Assembly: GCA_021817845.1 (NCBI GenBank)
Contig: JAKAFW010000001.1
Coordinates: 124,001-188,000 of the forward strand
Direction: 5' to 3'
Length of the DNA stretch: 64,000 bases
Source: FEN-1297 sp021817845
GTDB taxonomy: Bacteria; Bacteroidota; Ignavibacteria; Ignavibacteriales; Ignavibacteriaceae
In this document: in pieces, positions 17,880 through 26,809 of the stretch
How positions within the stretch are numbered: position 1 is the first letter of the stretch
How the letters are laid out: each line of letters opens with the position of its first letter
Notes under the pieces: generated by a model
What the model was told of the DNA's origin: nothing
The model's database searches: none
The model's input: the letters and a program-made list of their open reading frames with translations, nothing else
Made by a program: the position numbers and the translations under genes

Positions 17880-18272
17880 TTATTTAAATGCATAATCGGG
17901 ATAAATAAAAATTATTATTTCAGACGGAAGCAAAGAATTTACCGATTTAACGGAGACTACAACCTTGCCTGTTTGCCCTTTTGCCCTTATAACATAAATA
18001 CCTCTTAAGAAATCTTCACGGATAACATTTACTAATTGACTGCCCTGGATAATTTGAAAATTAGTTCTTGAATGCCGAAACGGAGCTCTTAATCCAAGGG
18101 CGTTTAACGGTATAGTTTCTATTGTGACTGTTGATTTATAATCGGCAAAAAGATTTTCGGGATTGATAGAGTAGGTTACTTCATAGATATTAATTAGATA
18201 ATGGTAGGACAAAAGCCCCAGAATAATAATGAAGGAAATAATAATAAAATATATTTGGGATTTACTCATCAA
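17880..18272 (-). CDS. Small membrane-anchored protein, unknown
   Basis: 130 residues. One N-terminal transmembrane helix (about 7-27) is followed by a roughly 100-residue soluble domain with beta-rich, Ig-like character (ENLFADYKSTVTIETIPLN, TGKVVVSVKSVN), likely periplasmic. It starts 19 bp after the stop of the ATP-grasp gene and is probably cotranscribed. I recognise no family. Confidence 0.55.
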   Translation of the reverse strand: MMSKSQIYFIIISFIIILGLLSYHYLINIYEVTYSINPENLFADYKSTVTIETIPLNALGLRAPFRHSRTNFQIIQGSQLVNVIREDFLRGIYVIRAKGQTGKVVVSVKSVNSLLPSEIIIFIYPDYAFK

Positions 18273-18291
18273 GTTTTAAGGCAAAGTTATT

Positions 18292-19203
18292 TTAATGGAT
18301 TTTTTTCCTGCTGATAACAGCTTTTAACATTTTCTTAATTATCCGGAGGATAACATTATCCGGCACGCCATCGCGATGAAGCGAACTTAAACGCATATCG
18401 CATTGGTCATTAACATAATCAATAGCAATAAATTTATTATCACCGGTAAGCACAATTTCAGTTGAGAAAAAATCAAGCTTTACATTTTTAGCGATCAAAT
18501 TTGTAATTTGAAGAAGTTTTTTCAACTTAAACTTGGTTAGTTCTTCCGGCATCATTTCTTTGTAAAGATGGGTTTGATCATCCCACCAGACCGGGATTGT
18601 AGTGCCGAACGACCAGAAGCATCTAAACCAAGCACGATTTCCCTCAAGAATTGCCGGATGGATTTTTTCTTGAAGAATGTATTTATCATGAATATATGAA
18701 ACACGTTCTTCAAGTACTTCTTTGAGCGATTCTGCACCCATGACAACACCCATACCGCCTCCCGTTGTATTGCAAGGCTTGATAATAAAGGGTCTTCCGA
18801 GATGTGCAAGATCGTCCACCGAGATAAAGATATCCTCTTTTTCACTGTGAGGCGGAATAATTATTGAGTATGGTACGTTTATCCCGGCAGTAATAAATTC
18901 CAGGTGCATGCTTGCTTTATCAATTGCGTGAATAACATTGTGGTAAGGATTAAAAATATGAGTTTTTCTTTTGGTTAAAATTTTACCCAGTTCTTCAAAA
19001 TCCTCATCAACATCCCAAGCACGGTCAAGATAAAAATCAAATGAAAGCTGTTTGTTTAGAATTTTTTCTTTCACTTCAAAGATATTGTGACTTGAAACAA
19101 TGTAGGTAGTTAATCCAGCATTATGGAAAATCTCCTCGATTAAAGAGATAAATCCATCGTCATATTCCCAGAGAAAAGCTATGCCAAGGTCAATTCTTTC
19201 CAT
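18292..19203 (-). CDS. ATP-grasp enzyme, RimK-like ligase family
   Basis: 303 residues. The central fold has FIIKPCNTTGGGMGVVMG (the nucleotide-binding Lys and glycine loop, about 140-157), YILQEKI (hinge), and late acidic residues in FIAIDYVNDQCDMRL, where the second half of the usual D/E-x-N metal site appears. The family ligates a carboxylate to an amine or thiol through an acyl-phosphate. The substrate is unknown. It pairs with the small membrane protein downstream and is divergent from the TPR lipoprotein gene. Confidence 0.68.
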   Translation of the reverse strand: MERIDLGIAFLWEYDDGFISLIEEIFHNAGLTTYIVSSHNIFEVKEKILNKQLSFDFYLDRAWDVDEDFEELGKILTKRKTHIFNPYHNVIHAIDKASMHLEFITAGINVPYSIIIPPHSEKEDIFISVDDLAHLGRPFIIKPCNTTGGGMGVVMGAESLKEVLEERVSYIHDKYILQEKIHPAILEGNRAWFRCFWSFGTTIPVWWDDQTHLYKEMMPEELTKFKLKKLLQITNLIAKNVKLDFFSTEIVLTGDNKFIAIDYVNDQCDMRLSSLHRDGVPDNVILRIIKKMLKAVISRKKIH

Positions 19204-19369
19204 ACACCTAAACTATTTTTACAAAGATATTGTTTGCTATATTTGTAATCAAGAAATCAATGCTTGCTTGAAATCAAGATTTTATTAAAATATAAAATAA
19301 CTTCATGCGGCTAATTACCTTTTAAATCAAAATGCTTATCAATATATTTTCGAAAAAAGTTGTGAATTT

Positions 19370-21181
19370 ATGATCAAAATATTGCCGTTATTAATTATGT
19401 TAGTTGTTTTTGCGGGATGCTCTTCTCAAAAAGAAATTACCAAATCTCAAGGCAAAGAAGCAACCCGGAATAAACAAGGCACAAAAGCCTTAAAGGATGA
19501 AGCGCTTAACTCTTTCATTAATGGTTCCATTGCCGAAGCAAAGGGGGATTATGCTACCTCTGTTATTGAATACCAGGATGCCTTACGAATCGATCCCAAT
19601 GCGGGAATATATTATGCGCTTGCAAAAGATTATCTATTTCTAAATAAACTTCCACTTGCACTCCAGAATGCAAATAAATCTATCGAGCTTGATTCAAGCA
19701 AAATAGATTATTATAATTTACTTTCCGATATATTCGTAACCGCTCAACAATATGATTCAGCCGCTATTGTACTGCAAAAGATTATTAGACTTGATTCTAC
19801 TGACGTGGAATCTTATTACAGGCTCGCAAGAATTTATGAAGGGAATAAACCCTTACAGGCGATAGAAATTTATAACAAAATTACAGAAATAATCGGACCT
19901 GATTGGAATGTATTAACGCATGTAGCAGAGTTATATGCAGGCCTGGGAAAATTTGAGGAAGCCGCTTCTTCCGTAAAAAACTTGCTAACAATCGAACCAA
20001 ACAATACGGGATTACAACTGCTTTTATCCGAATATTATCTCAAGGCAAAAATGTATGATGATGCATTGAAGGTTGTTAATGATATAATTACTTCGGCACC
20101 GGATAATGCCGGAGCACATGAGCGGAAGGCTCAAATTTATATAGGCATGAATAAATGGACTGAAGCTGCGAAAGAATATTCATTCCTCCTAAAGCAGCCG
20201 AACATTACTCTGGAGCAAAAAATAAGGATTGGGGCGATCTACTTTAATCAATCTCTAAAAGACAGCACTCTGATGCCTGTTACAAAAAAGATTTTTGAAT
20301 CGATTGATAAAGATACATCGTATTGGCAGGTCAAGATGTATCTAGGTGCGATAGCTACAAGTGAAAAAAATGATTCTGTCGGAATAAAATATTTTAAAGC
20401 TGCTACACAACTTGCACGGTGGAATGCCGAAGCGTGGGTTAGACTCGGAGGTCTATATTTTGACAACCACAAATATGATGAAGCTGTTAAGGTGATGAGC
20501 GAAGCGATAAAATATTTCCCTGAAGATTTTCGAGTTAATTTAATTCTTGGTTTAGCGCTATCACAAAATGGAAAATATGCCGATGCCAGGGGATATTTAC
20601 AAAAAGCTTCTGAGCTTGATTCTACCGACGTTACTGCGCTTTCTGCTTTCGGCTATACATTGAGTCAGTTGAAAGAAAATGATGAAGCTATAATCTATAT
20701 AAAAAAGGCTTTGGCTATTTCGCCGAACGACATAAACTTGCTTGGTACTCTTGGTCTAATTTATGACACGCAAAAAAAATGGGATGAATGCGACAGCGTA
20801 TACTTAAAAGCATTGTCTATGGATTCAACCAATGCGCTTATAAATAATAATTATGCCTATTCACTTTCGGAAAGAGGAATAAAACTGGATGAGGCATTAA
20901 GAATGTCTAAACTCTCAGTTAAAGCCGAGCCGAAAAATTCAGCTTACCTTGATACTATGGGATGGATTTATTTTAAGATGGGAAATTATACCGAAGCGGA
21001 AAAATATGTACAAGAATCATTAACTATAGGCGGCGATAAGTCCGACGAACTTGAGCATCTTGGTGATATAGAATCCAAGTTGGGCAACAAGGATAAAGCG
21101 AAACAGATATGGCAGAAGGCTTTCGATATGGACAAAACCAATATTGAGCTAAAAAATAAAATTGAGAAAGGTGAAATTTGA
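19370..21181 (+). CDS. Tetratricopeptide-repeat lipoprotein
   Basis: 603 residues. The lipobox VVFAGCSS is followed by more than a dozen TPR units from about residue 45 to the end, with typical W/LG/Y/A/P spacing (for example YYALAKDYLFLNKLPLALQNA). TPR lipoproteins act as scaffolds at the outer membrane. Its stop overlaps the TTG start of the next gene by 4 bp, so it is coupled to the DUF4292 lipoprotein and the EnvC-like factor. A role in lipoprotein or envelope assembly is inference from these partners. Confidence 0.85.
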   Translation: MIKILPLLIMLVVFAGCSSQKEITKSQGKEATRNKQGTKALKDEALNSFINGSIAEAKGDYATSVIEYQDALRIDPNAGIYYALAKDYLFLNKLPLALQNANKSIELDSSKIDYYNLLSDIFVTAQQYDSAAIVLQKIIRLDSTDVESYYRLARIYEGNKPLQAIEIYNKITEIIGPDWNVLTHVAELYAGLGKFEEAASSVKNLLTIEPNNTGLQLLLSEYYLKAKMYDDALKVVNDIITSAPDNAGAHERKAQIYIGMNKWTEAAKEYSFLLKQPNITLEQKIRIGAIYFNQSLKDSTLMPVTKKIFESIDKDTSYWQVKMYLGAIATSEKNDSVGIKYFKAATQLARWNAEAWVRLGGLYFDNHKYDEAVKVMSEAIKYFPEDFRVNLILGLALSQNGKYADARGYLQKASELDSTDVTALSAFGYTLSQLKENDEAIIYIKKALAISPNDINLLGTLGLIYDTQKKWDECDSVYLKALSMDSTNALINNNYAYSLSERGIKLDEALRMSKLSVKAEPKNSAYLDTMGWIYFKMGNYTEAEKYVQESLTIGGDKSDELEHLGDIESKLGNKDKAKQIWQKAFDMDKTNIELKNKIEKGEI

Positions 21182-21969
21182 AAAAGTATTTAATTGCAAT
21201 TCTAATGCTTATAAACTTTGGAGGAATATTATTCTTTAACGGATGCGCACCTACTAAACAGGTAGCGAAAGTCGAAATACTTTCTGCTGAAAGATTAGTA
21301 GACAAGTTAGAAGTTAATCGTCGAAGGATAAGAACTTTTGAAGGCACAGGTACACTTGTTATAAATTCTGAAGGAATCGAAAATAGGGCTTCATTTAAAA
21401 TTACTTTAACTAAACCGGATTCAATCGAACTTTCAATCATGGGTCCTTTCGGAATTGAATTAGGCGAAGCGCTTGTTACTAAAAAGAATTATGTATTTTA
21501 TGATGCGCTTCAAAATACTGCTTATGAAGGTGAAGTGAACGAAGATATTTTGAAAAATATTTTTCGGATTGATCTTCCTTTCAGCGATTTGATGAATGCA
21601 TTTCTCGGAGCTGTAAATTTAACAAATCATTTGTACAAGATGCCTACAAAATATTCTGTAGACGGCGATAAATATGTATTAACCTACATTGACTCTGTAG
21701 ATCAACAGACAGAAGTTTACCTTGTTGATATTCGCCAGCTTGGTATAACAAATTATGATGTTACAAACTTATCCGGCGATCTTCTTTTCACCGGTAGATA
21801 TACCGATTTTGATCTGCTTGAAAATGTTGCTGTGCCATATTCGGTTAATATAATTGATAAGCAGAACGACCAAACACTTTCAATCAAATATAAAAAGATA
21901 TCTGCCAACAGACCATATATCCACATTAACTTTAATATTCCAGCCGATGCAAATATTATCAAATGGTAA
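21178..21969 (+). CDS. DUF4292 lipoprotein, LolB-like
   Basis: 263 residues from a TTG start that overlaps the TPR gene. The lipobox is FFNGCAP. The mature domain (RTFEGTGTLVINSEG, KPDSIELSIMGPFGIELGEA) fits DUF4292, a family with a LolA/LolB-like half barrel. Members are thought to bind lipids or lipoproteins at the outer membrane; this is a family-level expectation. Its 3' end overlaps the EnvC-like gene by 23 bp. Confidence 0.8.
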   Translation: MKKYLIAILMLINFGGILFFNGCAPTKQVAKVEILSAERLVDKLEVNRRRIRTFEGTGTLVINSEGIENRASFKITLTKPDSIELSIMGPFGIELGEALVTKKNYVFYDALQNTAYEGEVNEDILKNIFRIDLPFSDLMNAFLGAVNLTNHLYKMPTKYSVDGDKYVLTYIDSVDQQTEVYLVDIRQLGITNYDVTNLSGDLLFTGRYTDFDLLENVAVPYSVNIIDKQNDQTLSIKYKKISANRPYIHINFNIPADANIIKW

Positions 21970-23227
21970 GAATAAAATAATATTCTTATTGCTTTTTTTT
22001 ATTTGGGCGTCATCTTCTTTTGCTCAAGAGGGGAGCTTGATTAAAAGCAAGAAGAGTGAACTTGGGAAAATTAAAGATCAGATTTCTGCACTTGAAAATA
22101 CTTTCAATCTGAAGACAGCAAAGGAAAGAGAATCATACGAAGCGCTTGATAATTATAACCATCAAAGTTTTTTACTCCATCGATTGATAAACAGCCTTGT
22201 TAACGAAGAGCAAAAAAAAGAAGAGGAAATTTTAGGTACTGAGAATGATATTCAAAAATTAGGCAAGGAAATTCAATCCTTAAAGGAAAATTATTCTAAA
22301 TATGTTGTAGCTATATATAAGAGGGGAACAATTAATGAATGGGCGAGTGTACTTGATTCTAAGACATTTGAGCAGGCTATACTGCGATATAAATATCTGA
22401 AAAAGTTTTCGGATCAGAGAGTAAAAGACATCTCCGAGTTAAAATCTAAGAAGGAAGAGTTGATTGCAGAAAAGTCAAATCTTGAAAAAGAACGCGCTGA
22501 TAAAGAGCTATTAGCTGAGCAAAAGCAAGCAGAGCAAGACAATCTTAATCAAAAGAAAATTGAACGGAGCAGAATATTAAATTCAATCAGACATGATAAG
22601 GCAGCGCTGAAAACGGAGATTGCCGCAAAGCGTAATGCTGAAAGAAAGATAACAGGCTTAATTGCAAAGTTGATCGAGGAAGCGGAAAAGAGAAGGGAAG
22701 AAGCAGCCCTTATAAGATCCAGGAGCAAAAATAATAATGTCGCTACCAAAGAGATCAATAAAAAAAGTGTGAATGAAAATTTAGATACTTATGATATTGA
22801 CTTATCAACAGCAGGCTTTTCTTCCTTCTCCGCTCTAAAAGGAAGACTAAACTGGCCGGTGGAGAGGGGGAAAATAGTTAAGCAGTTCGGAGAAAACAGG
22901 AACGTAAAACTAAATACAGTAACCTTGAATTACGGTATTGATATTAAAACCGTTTCTGAAGAAGACGTAAGAGCTGTAGCGGATGGAGTTATATCGGCTA
23001 TAGATTGGATACCAGGCTACGGCAGCGTTGTTATAATTACACACAAAGGAGATTTCAGAACTGTCTACAGTCATTTATCGAACATTTTTGTTAAGGAAGG
23101 GGACCGGGTAAAATTGGGAACAATAATAGGGAAAGTGGGAGAAAGCCTGGAAGGGAACATATTACATTTCGAAATATGGAACTCGCGCAACAAACAAAAC
23201 CCGGAAGTTTGGTTGGCGAGGAAATAA
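21947..23227 (+). CDS. EnvC-like murein hydrolase activator, degenerate LytM domain
   Basis: 426 residues from the ATG at 21947. I prefer this start because it gives a clean signal peptide (IIFLLLFFIWASSSFAQ); an in-frame ATG at 21854 lies inside the previous gene. A long coiled coil (about 35-270) precedes a C-terminal M23/LytM domain. Active LytM enzymes have HxxxD and HxH; here the first site reads NYGID and the last LHFEI, so two zinc-site histidines are missing although SHLSN is kept. That pattern fits a non-enzymatic EnvC/NlpD activator of amidases in cell separation. Confidence 0.87.
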   Translation: MQILSNGKNKIIFLLLFFIWASSSFAQEGSLIKSKKSELGKIKDQISALENTFNLKTAKERESYEALDNYNHQSFLLHRLINSLVNEEQKKEEEILGTENDIQKLGKEIQSLKENYSKYVVAIYKRGTINEWASVLDSKTFEQAILRYKYLKKFSDQRVKDISELKSKKEELIAEKSNLEKERADKELLAEQKQAEQDNLNQKKIERSRILNSIRHDKAALKTEIAAKRNAERKITGLIAKLIEEAEKRREEAALIRSRSKNNNVATKEINKKSVNENLDTYDIDLSTAGFSSFSALKGRLNWPVERGKIVKQFGENRNVKLNTVTLNYGIDIKTVSEEDVRAVADGVISAIDWIPGYGSVVIITHKGDFRTVYSHLSNIFVKEGDRVKLGTIIGKVGESLEGNILHFEIWNSRNKQNPEVWLARK

Positions 23228-23533
23228 AACATCAGTTTTCATTTCAAACCGATTATGGCTATTTTTTTCTATTATAATTTCTCTGATATTAATGTTTGGG
23301 AGATATTTATCTTTCCTTCATTATCCCGAACAATTTTGAAGTCATTATTAAGACTTTTGCTTTTATATAGGAAGTTCTATACTAGTGAAGGCTAATTAAT
23401 GTGCATTCAGAGTGTATTGAGAGTGCATTCAGAGTGCATTCAGAAAATGTAGGGAAATAACTTTGAAATAGGTAAGATTCAAACTTAATATTTTCTTAAA
23501 AATTATTATTTAATATAATTAGCAGAAAAGTAT
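23228..23533. other. 306-bp gene-free gap before the glycan cluster
   Basis: AT-rich and without a supportable reading frame. Apart from the 11-bp repeats at 23401-23443 I see no hairpin or known motif. It should contain the promoter of the glycan cluster. Confidence 0.6.
23401..23443. promoter_or_regulatory. Four 11-bp direct repeats upstream of the glycan cluster
   Basis: GTGCATTCAGA occurs at 23401, 23423 and 23434 (last copy 10 bp), with a variant GTGTATTGAGA at 23412. The exact one-helical-turn spacing places all copies on one DNA face, as with operators bound by response regulators. It lies 90 bp before the TTG start of the flippase gene. No regulator can be named. Confidence 0.5.
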
Positions 23534-24775
23534 TTGTTAAGAATTACTAATCAAATATTTAAAAACTTAATATCATTAGCAAGCGCAGAGGTGATAAGTA
23601 AAATAATTGCGCTTTTAACCGCGGCTTATTTGGGCAGGGTATTAAAACCTGAGGGATTTGGGATTTTAGGATTTGCAACAGCGTTTGTTTCGTATTTCTT
23701 ATTAATGGTGAATTTTGGATTGGATACTTATGGAACTAGGGAGACAGCAAAAGACAAATCACTCCTTTCGAAACTTGTCAATAATATTATATCAATCCGA
23801 ATTTTATTTGCAACAGTATGGTATATCATTTTTTCGATTGTTATTATATCAATCGATAAGCCGCTGATAGTAAAGCTTGTCCTTTTTATTACTGCAATAA
23901 ATTTATTTGTTAATGCATTATCTATTAATTGGCTTTTCATTGGGATTGAGAAGATGTGGTTGATTGCAATAAGGCAGATAATGACGAATCTGCTTTCACT
24001 GATAGGAATAATATTTTTTGTTAGGTCGGAACAGGATATCTTTTTAGCCGCCGGTGTAATTGTTATTTCAAGTTTAGTTAATTCAATATGGATGCTGCGA
24101 ATTTATAATAGAATGTACAGCAAAGTATTATTTGAAATTGATAAGACTTTTTTGAAAGTAATTCTTAAAGAGTCGCTGCCGTTAGTGTTTTCTTCTTTTA
24201 TGATTGCCATTTATTACAACCTTGATATGGTAATGCTTGGTTATATGAAGCCTGGAGCAGATGTTGGTATCTATAGTGCGGCATACAAAATTATATTAGT
24301 TGGGATAATTCCATTCACATTAATATTAAATTCATTCTTCCCATCACTTTCAAAAATTGGGTTAAAAAATTCATTAGAATTCCGGAATATTATAATGCAG
24401 TATGCAATAATTATGTTATCATCAGGAATAATTGTTACAAGTATAATCTATTTTAATGCAGGCAGAATTATTGATGTTGTTTTTGGGAATCAATATAATA
24501 GAGCGGTAGCGCCGCTTTCAATTTTAGCACTAAATTTATTGGTTATTAGTGTTAATATTTTTTTTGGAAATCCGCTTATTGCATGGGGAAAACAAAAGGA
24601 ATATTCAATTGCAATCGCATTTGGAGCGGTTACAAATATTATTCTTAATATTTTGTTGATACCTAAATATTCTTATATAGGAGCATCTTTAGCAACGCTT
24701 ATGGCTGAAGTTGCTGTTTTTGTGGGGGTATTTTATTTGTTTAATAAATATACTTTTAGAAAATTGACTATATGA
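23534..24775 (+). CDS. Polysaccharide flippase, Wzx/RfbX type (MATE/MOP superfamily)
   Basis: 413 residues from a TTG start, with about 12-14 hydrophobic helices and the opening AEVISKIIALLTAAYLGRVL typical of the polysaccharide transporter family. It would flip undecaprenyl-linked glycan units across the inner membrane. Its end overlaps the glf start (ATGA). It heads a run of seven same-strand sugar genes that look more AT-rich than the surrounding chromosome, consistent with an exchanged surface-antigen locus. Confidence 0.86.
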   Translation: MLRITNQIFKNLISLASAEVISKIIALLTAAYLGRVLKPEGFGILGFATAFVSYFLLMVNFGLDTYGTRETAKDKSLLSKLVNNIISIRILFATVWYIIFSIVIISIDKPLIVKLVLFITAINLFVNALSINWLFIGIEKMWLIAIRQIMTNLLSLIGIIFFVRSEQDIFLAAGVIVISSLVNSIWMLRIYNRMYSKVLFEIDKTFLKVILKESLPLVFSSFMIAIYYNLDMVMLGYMKPGADVGIYSAAYKIILVGIIPFTLILNSFFPSLSKIGLKNSLEFRNIIMQYAIIMLSSGIIVTSIIYFNAGRIIDVVFGNQYNRAVAPLSILALNLLVISVNIFFGNPLIAWGKQKEYSIAIAFGAVTNIILNILLIPKYSYIGASLATLMAEVAVFVGVFYLFNKYTFRKLTI

Positions 24776-25875
24776 AATATGATTACTTAATTGTCGGTGC
24801 AGGTTTTGCGGGGTCGGTGATGGCTGAGAGGATTGCCTCACAATTGAATAAAAAAGTATTGATTGTTGAAAAAAGAAATCATATAGGCGGTAATGCTTTT
24901 GATGAATATGATGAACATGGAATATTAGTTCATAGATATGGTCCGCATATTTTCCATACAAATAGTAAAAAAGTTTTTGATTATTTATCTCAATTTACCG
25001 AATGGAGATTTTATGAACACAAAGTGTTGGCTAAATTAAATGGGGAATTGTATCCAATTCCAATAAATCGGATTACATTAAATAAATTGTATGACTTAGA
25101 ATTAAAGTCTGAGGCAGATGTTAAAAATTATTTAGAAACTGTTAGACAAAATCATTTCCCGGTTCTTAACTCCGAAGATATAATAGTTAATCAAGTTGGT
25201 AATGATTTATTTGAAAAATTTTTTAAGCATTATACGAAGAAACAATGGAACCTTGAGCCGAAAGAATTATCTGCGCAAGTATGCGGAAGGATACCTGTAA
25301 GGTTTAATGATGATTGCAGGTATTTTACAGATAAGTATCAATATATGCCTAAGGATGGATACACGAAGATGTTTGGCAAAATGCTTTCCAATAAAAATAT
25401 TGAGATTGTTGTGAATCAAAATTATAAGACTATTTTAAATGAAGTAAAATATGATAAGATGATTTATACCGGTCCGATTGATTATTTTTTTGATTATGAA
25501 TTTGGGAAGCTTCCTTATAGATCGATTAGATTTGAATTTGAGAATATCAAAAATGAATGGGTTCAAAAGGTTGCACAAATCAATCATGTTTCAGGTGAAG
25601 TTGAATATACGCGTATGATAGAGCATAAATATTTGACAGGGCAGCAAGCAGATACTACAACTATTACCAAAGAATATCCACAAAATGAGGGAGAACCTTT
25701 TTATCCAATTCCGACTGAAGAAACCCGGCATTTGTTTTTGAAATATGAAGCCGAAGCAAAAAAGTTAAAAAATGTTATTTTTTGTGGAAGGCTTGCAGAA
25801 TATCAGTATTTTAATATGGATCAAGTTGTGGCGAATACATTAAAAACTGTAAAAGATTTATTTTATTATGAGTAG
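24772..25875 (+). CDS. glf: UDP-galactopyranose mutase
   Basis: 367 residues. The FAD-binding start YLIVGAGFAGSVMAERIA, then RNHIGGNAFD, HRYGPHIFHTN and the C-terminal FCGRLAEYQYFNMDQV are hallmark UGM segments. The enzyme converts UDP-galactopyranose to UDP-galactofuranose, so the glycan made here probably contains galactofuranose. It overlaps the flippase and the next glycosyltransferase by a few bases, a tight operon. Confidence 0.95.
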   Translation: MKYDYLIVGAGFAGSVMAERIASQLNKKVLIVEKRNHIGGNAFDEYDEHGILVHRYGPHIFHTNSKKVFDYLSQFTEWRFYEHKVLAKLNGELYPIPINRITLNKLYDLELKSEADVKNYLETVRQNHFPVLNSEDIIVNQVGNDLFEKFFKHYTKKQWNLEPKELSAQVCGRIPVRFNDDCRYFTDKYQYMPKDGYTKMFGKMLSNKNIEIVVNQNYKTILNEVKYDKMIYTGPIDYFFDYEFGKLPYRSIRFEFENIKNEWVQKVAQINHVSGEVEYTRMIEHKYLTGQQADTTTITKEYPQNEGEPFYPIPTEETRHLFLKYEAEAKKLKNVIFCGRLAEYQYFNMDQVVANTLKTVKDLFYYE

Positions 25876-26791
25876 AAATAATGAATCAATAGCCGCAGTA
25901 GTTGTCACATTCAATCGATTGAATCTTCTTAAAGAATGTATTAGTTCTCTCAGTACACAATCAAGAAAAGTTAATGAAATTATTGTAGTTAATAATTCCA
26001 GTACTGACGGAACAAACGATTGGCTAATAAAACAAAAATACCTAACTGTTATCACGCAGGAAAATTCTGGCAGTGCAGGTGGCCAATATACAGGGATTAA
26101 GACAGCTTATGAAAAAGGCTTTGACTGGATTTGGTGTATTGATTGCGATGTAATCCCGCATACTAATGCATTACTGAAATTATTAGGTTGTAATGTATCT
26201 GATAATCCAAAAACCGGATTTCTTTCAAGCCTTATTTATTATGATGCTGAAAATTTAGCTTACGCCAATATTCCCGAATTAGGGAACCCGTATGAATTGC
26301 TCAACGCGATTTATAAACAAAATCCAATTCCTATAATAAGTGCTTCTTTTGGATCTTTATTGTTGCCAAGTAAAATTTTATCGGAAGTCGGTTATCCAAG
26401 TAAAGACTTTTTTATATGGGGAGATGATGCTGAATTTACTTTGCGAATAATTTCTAAAGGATATAAAGGGTATTTGGTCCAAGAGAGTGTAGCACAACAT
26501 TTTAATCCTTCAAATTCATTGACACCGTATGCAGTTCTATCACAAAAGGATATAAAATTTCAATTTGGTATTCGAAATATGGTGTATGTTTCAATGCAAA
26601 GAAATAAAATTACTCATAATTCTAGGGTACGTGGATTATTAAGCGGAATAGGGTTTATTTTAAGAATAATTAAAAGTCGTGCAAAATTGAAAAAGGATGT
26701 TCCAATAAGGTATTCAGTAGCAATCATGGTTCTTTTTATAAAGGGTATTTTATTTAGACCCCGAATAGAAATCCCTGAGAAGAGACATTGA
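25868..26791 (+). CDS. Family 2 glycosyltransferase, candidate galactofuranosyltransferase
   Basis: 307 residues, GT-A fold. It opens with AAVVVTFNRLNLLKECI and NNSSTDGT, has the metal-binding IDCDVIP at about 94-98 and the acceptor-side FFIWGDDAEFTLRI. This layout is shared by GlfT-like and rhamnosyl transferases. It overlaps glf by 8 bp, which suggests UDP-Galf as donor; that donor is inference. Confidence 0.82.
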   Translation: MSRNNESIAAVVVTFNRLNLLKECISSLSTQSRKVNEIIVVNNSSTDGTNDWLIKQKYLTVITQENSGSAGGQYTGIKTAYEKGFDWIWCIDCDVIPHTNALLKLLGCNVSDNPKTGFLSSLIYYDAENLAYANIPELGNPYELLNAIYKQNPIPIISASFGSLLLPSKILSEVGYPSKDFFIWGDDAEFTLRIISKGYKGYLVQESVAQHFNPSNSLTPYAVLSQKDIKFQFGIRNMVYVSMQRNKITHNSRVRGLLSGIGFILRIIKSRAKLKKDVPIRYSVAIMVLFIKGILFRPRIEIPEKRH

Positions 26792-26809
26792 AATGAGCTG
26801 AATTAAAAA

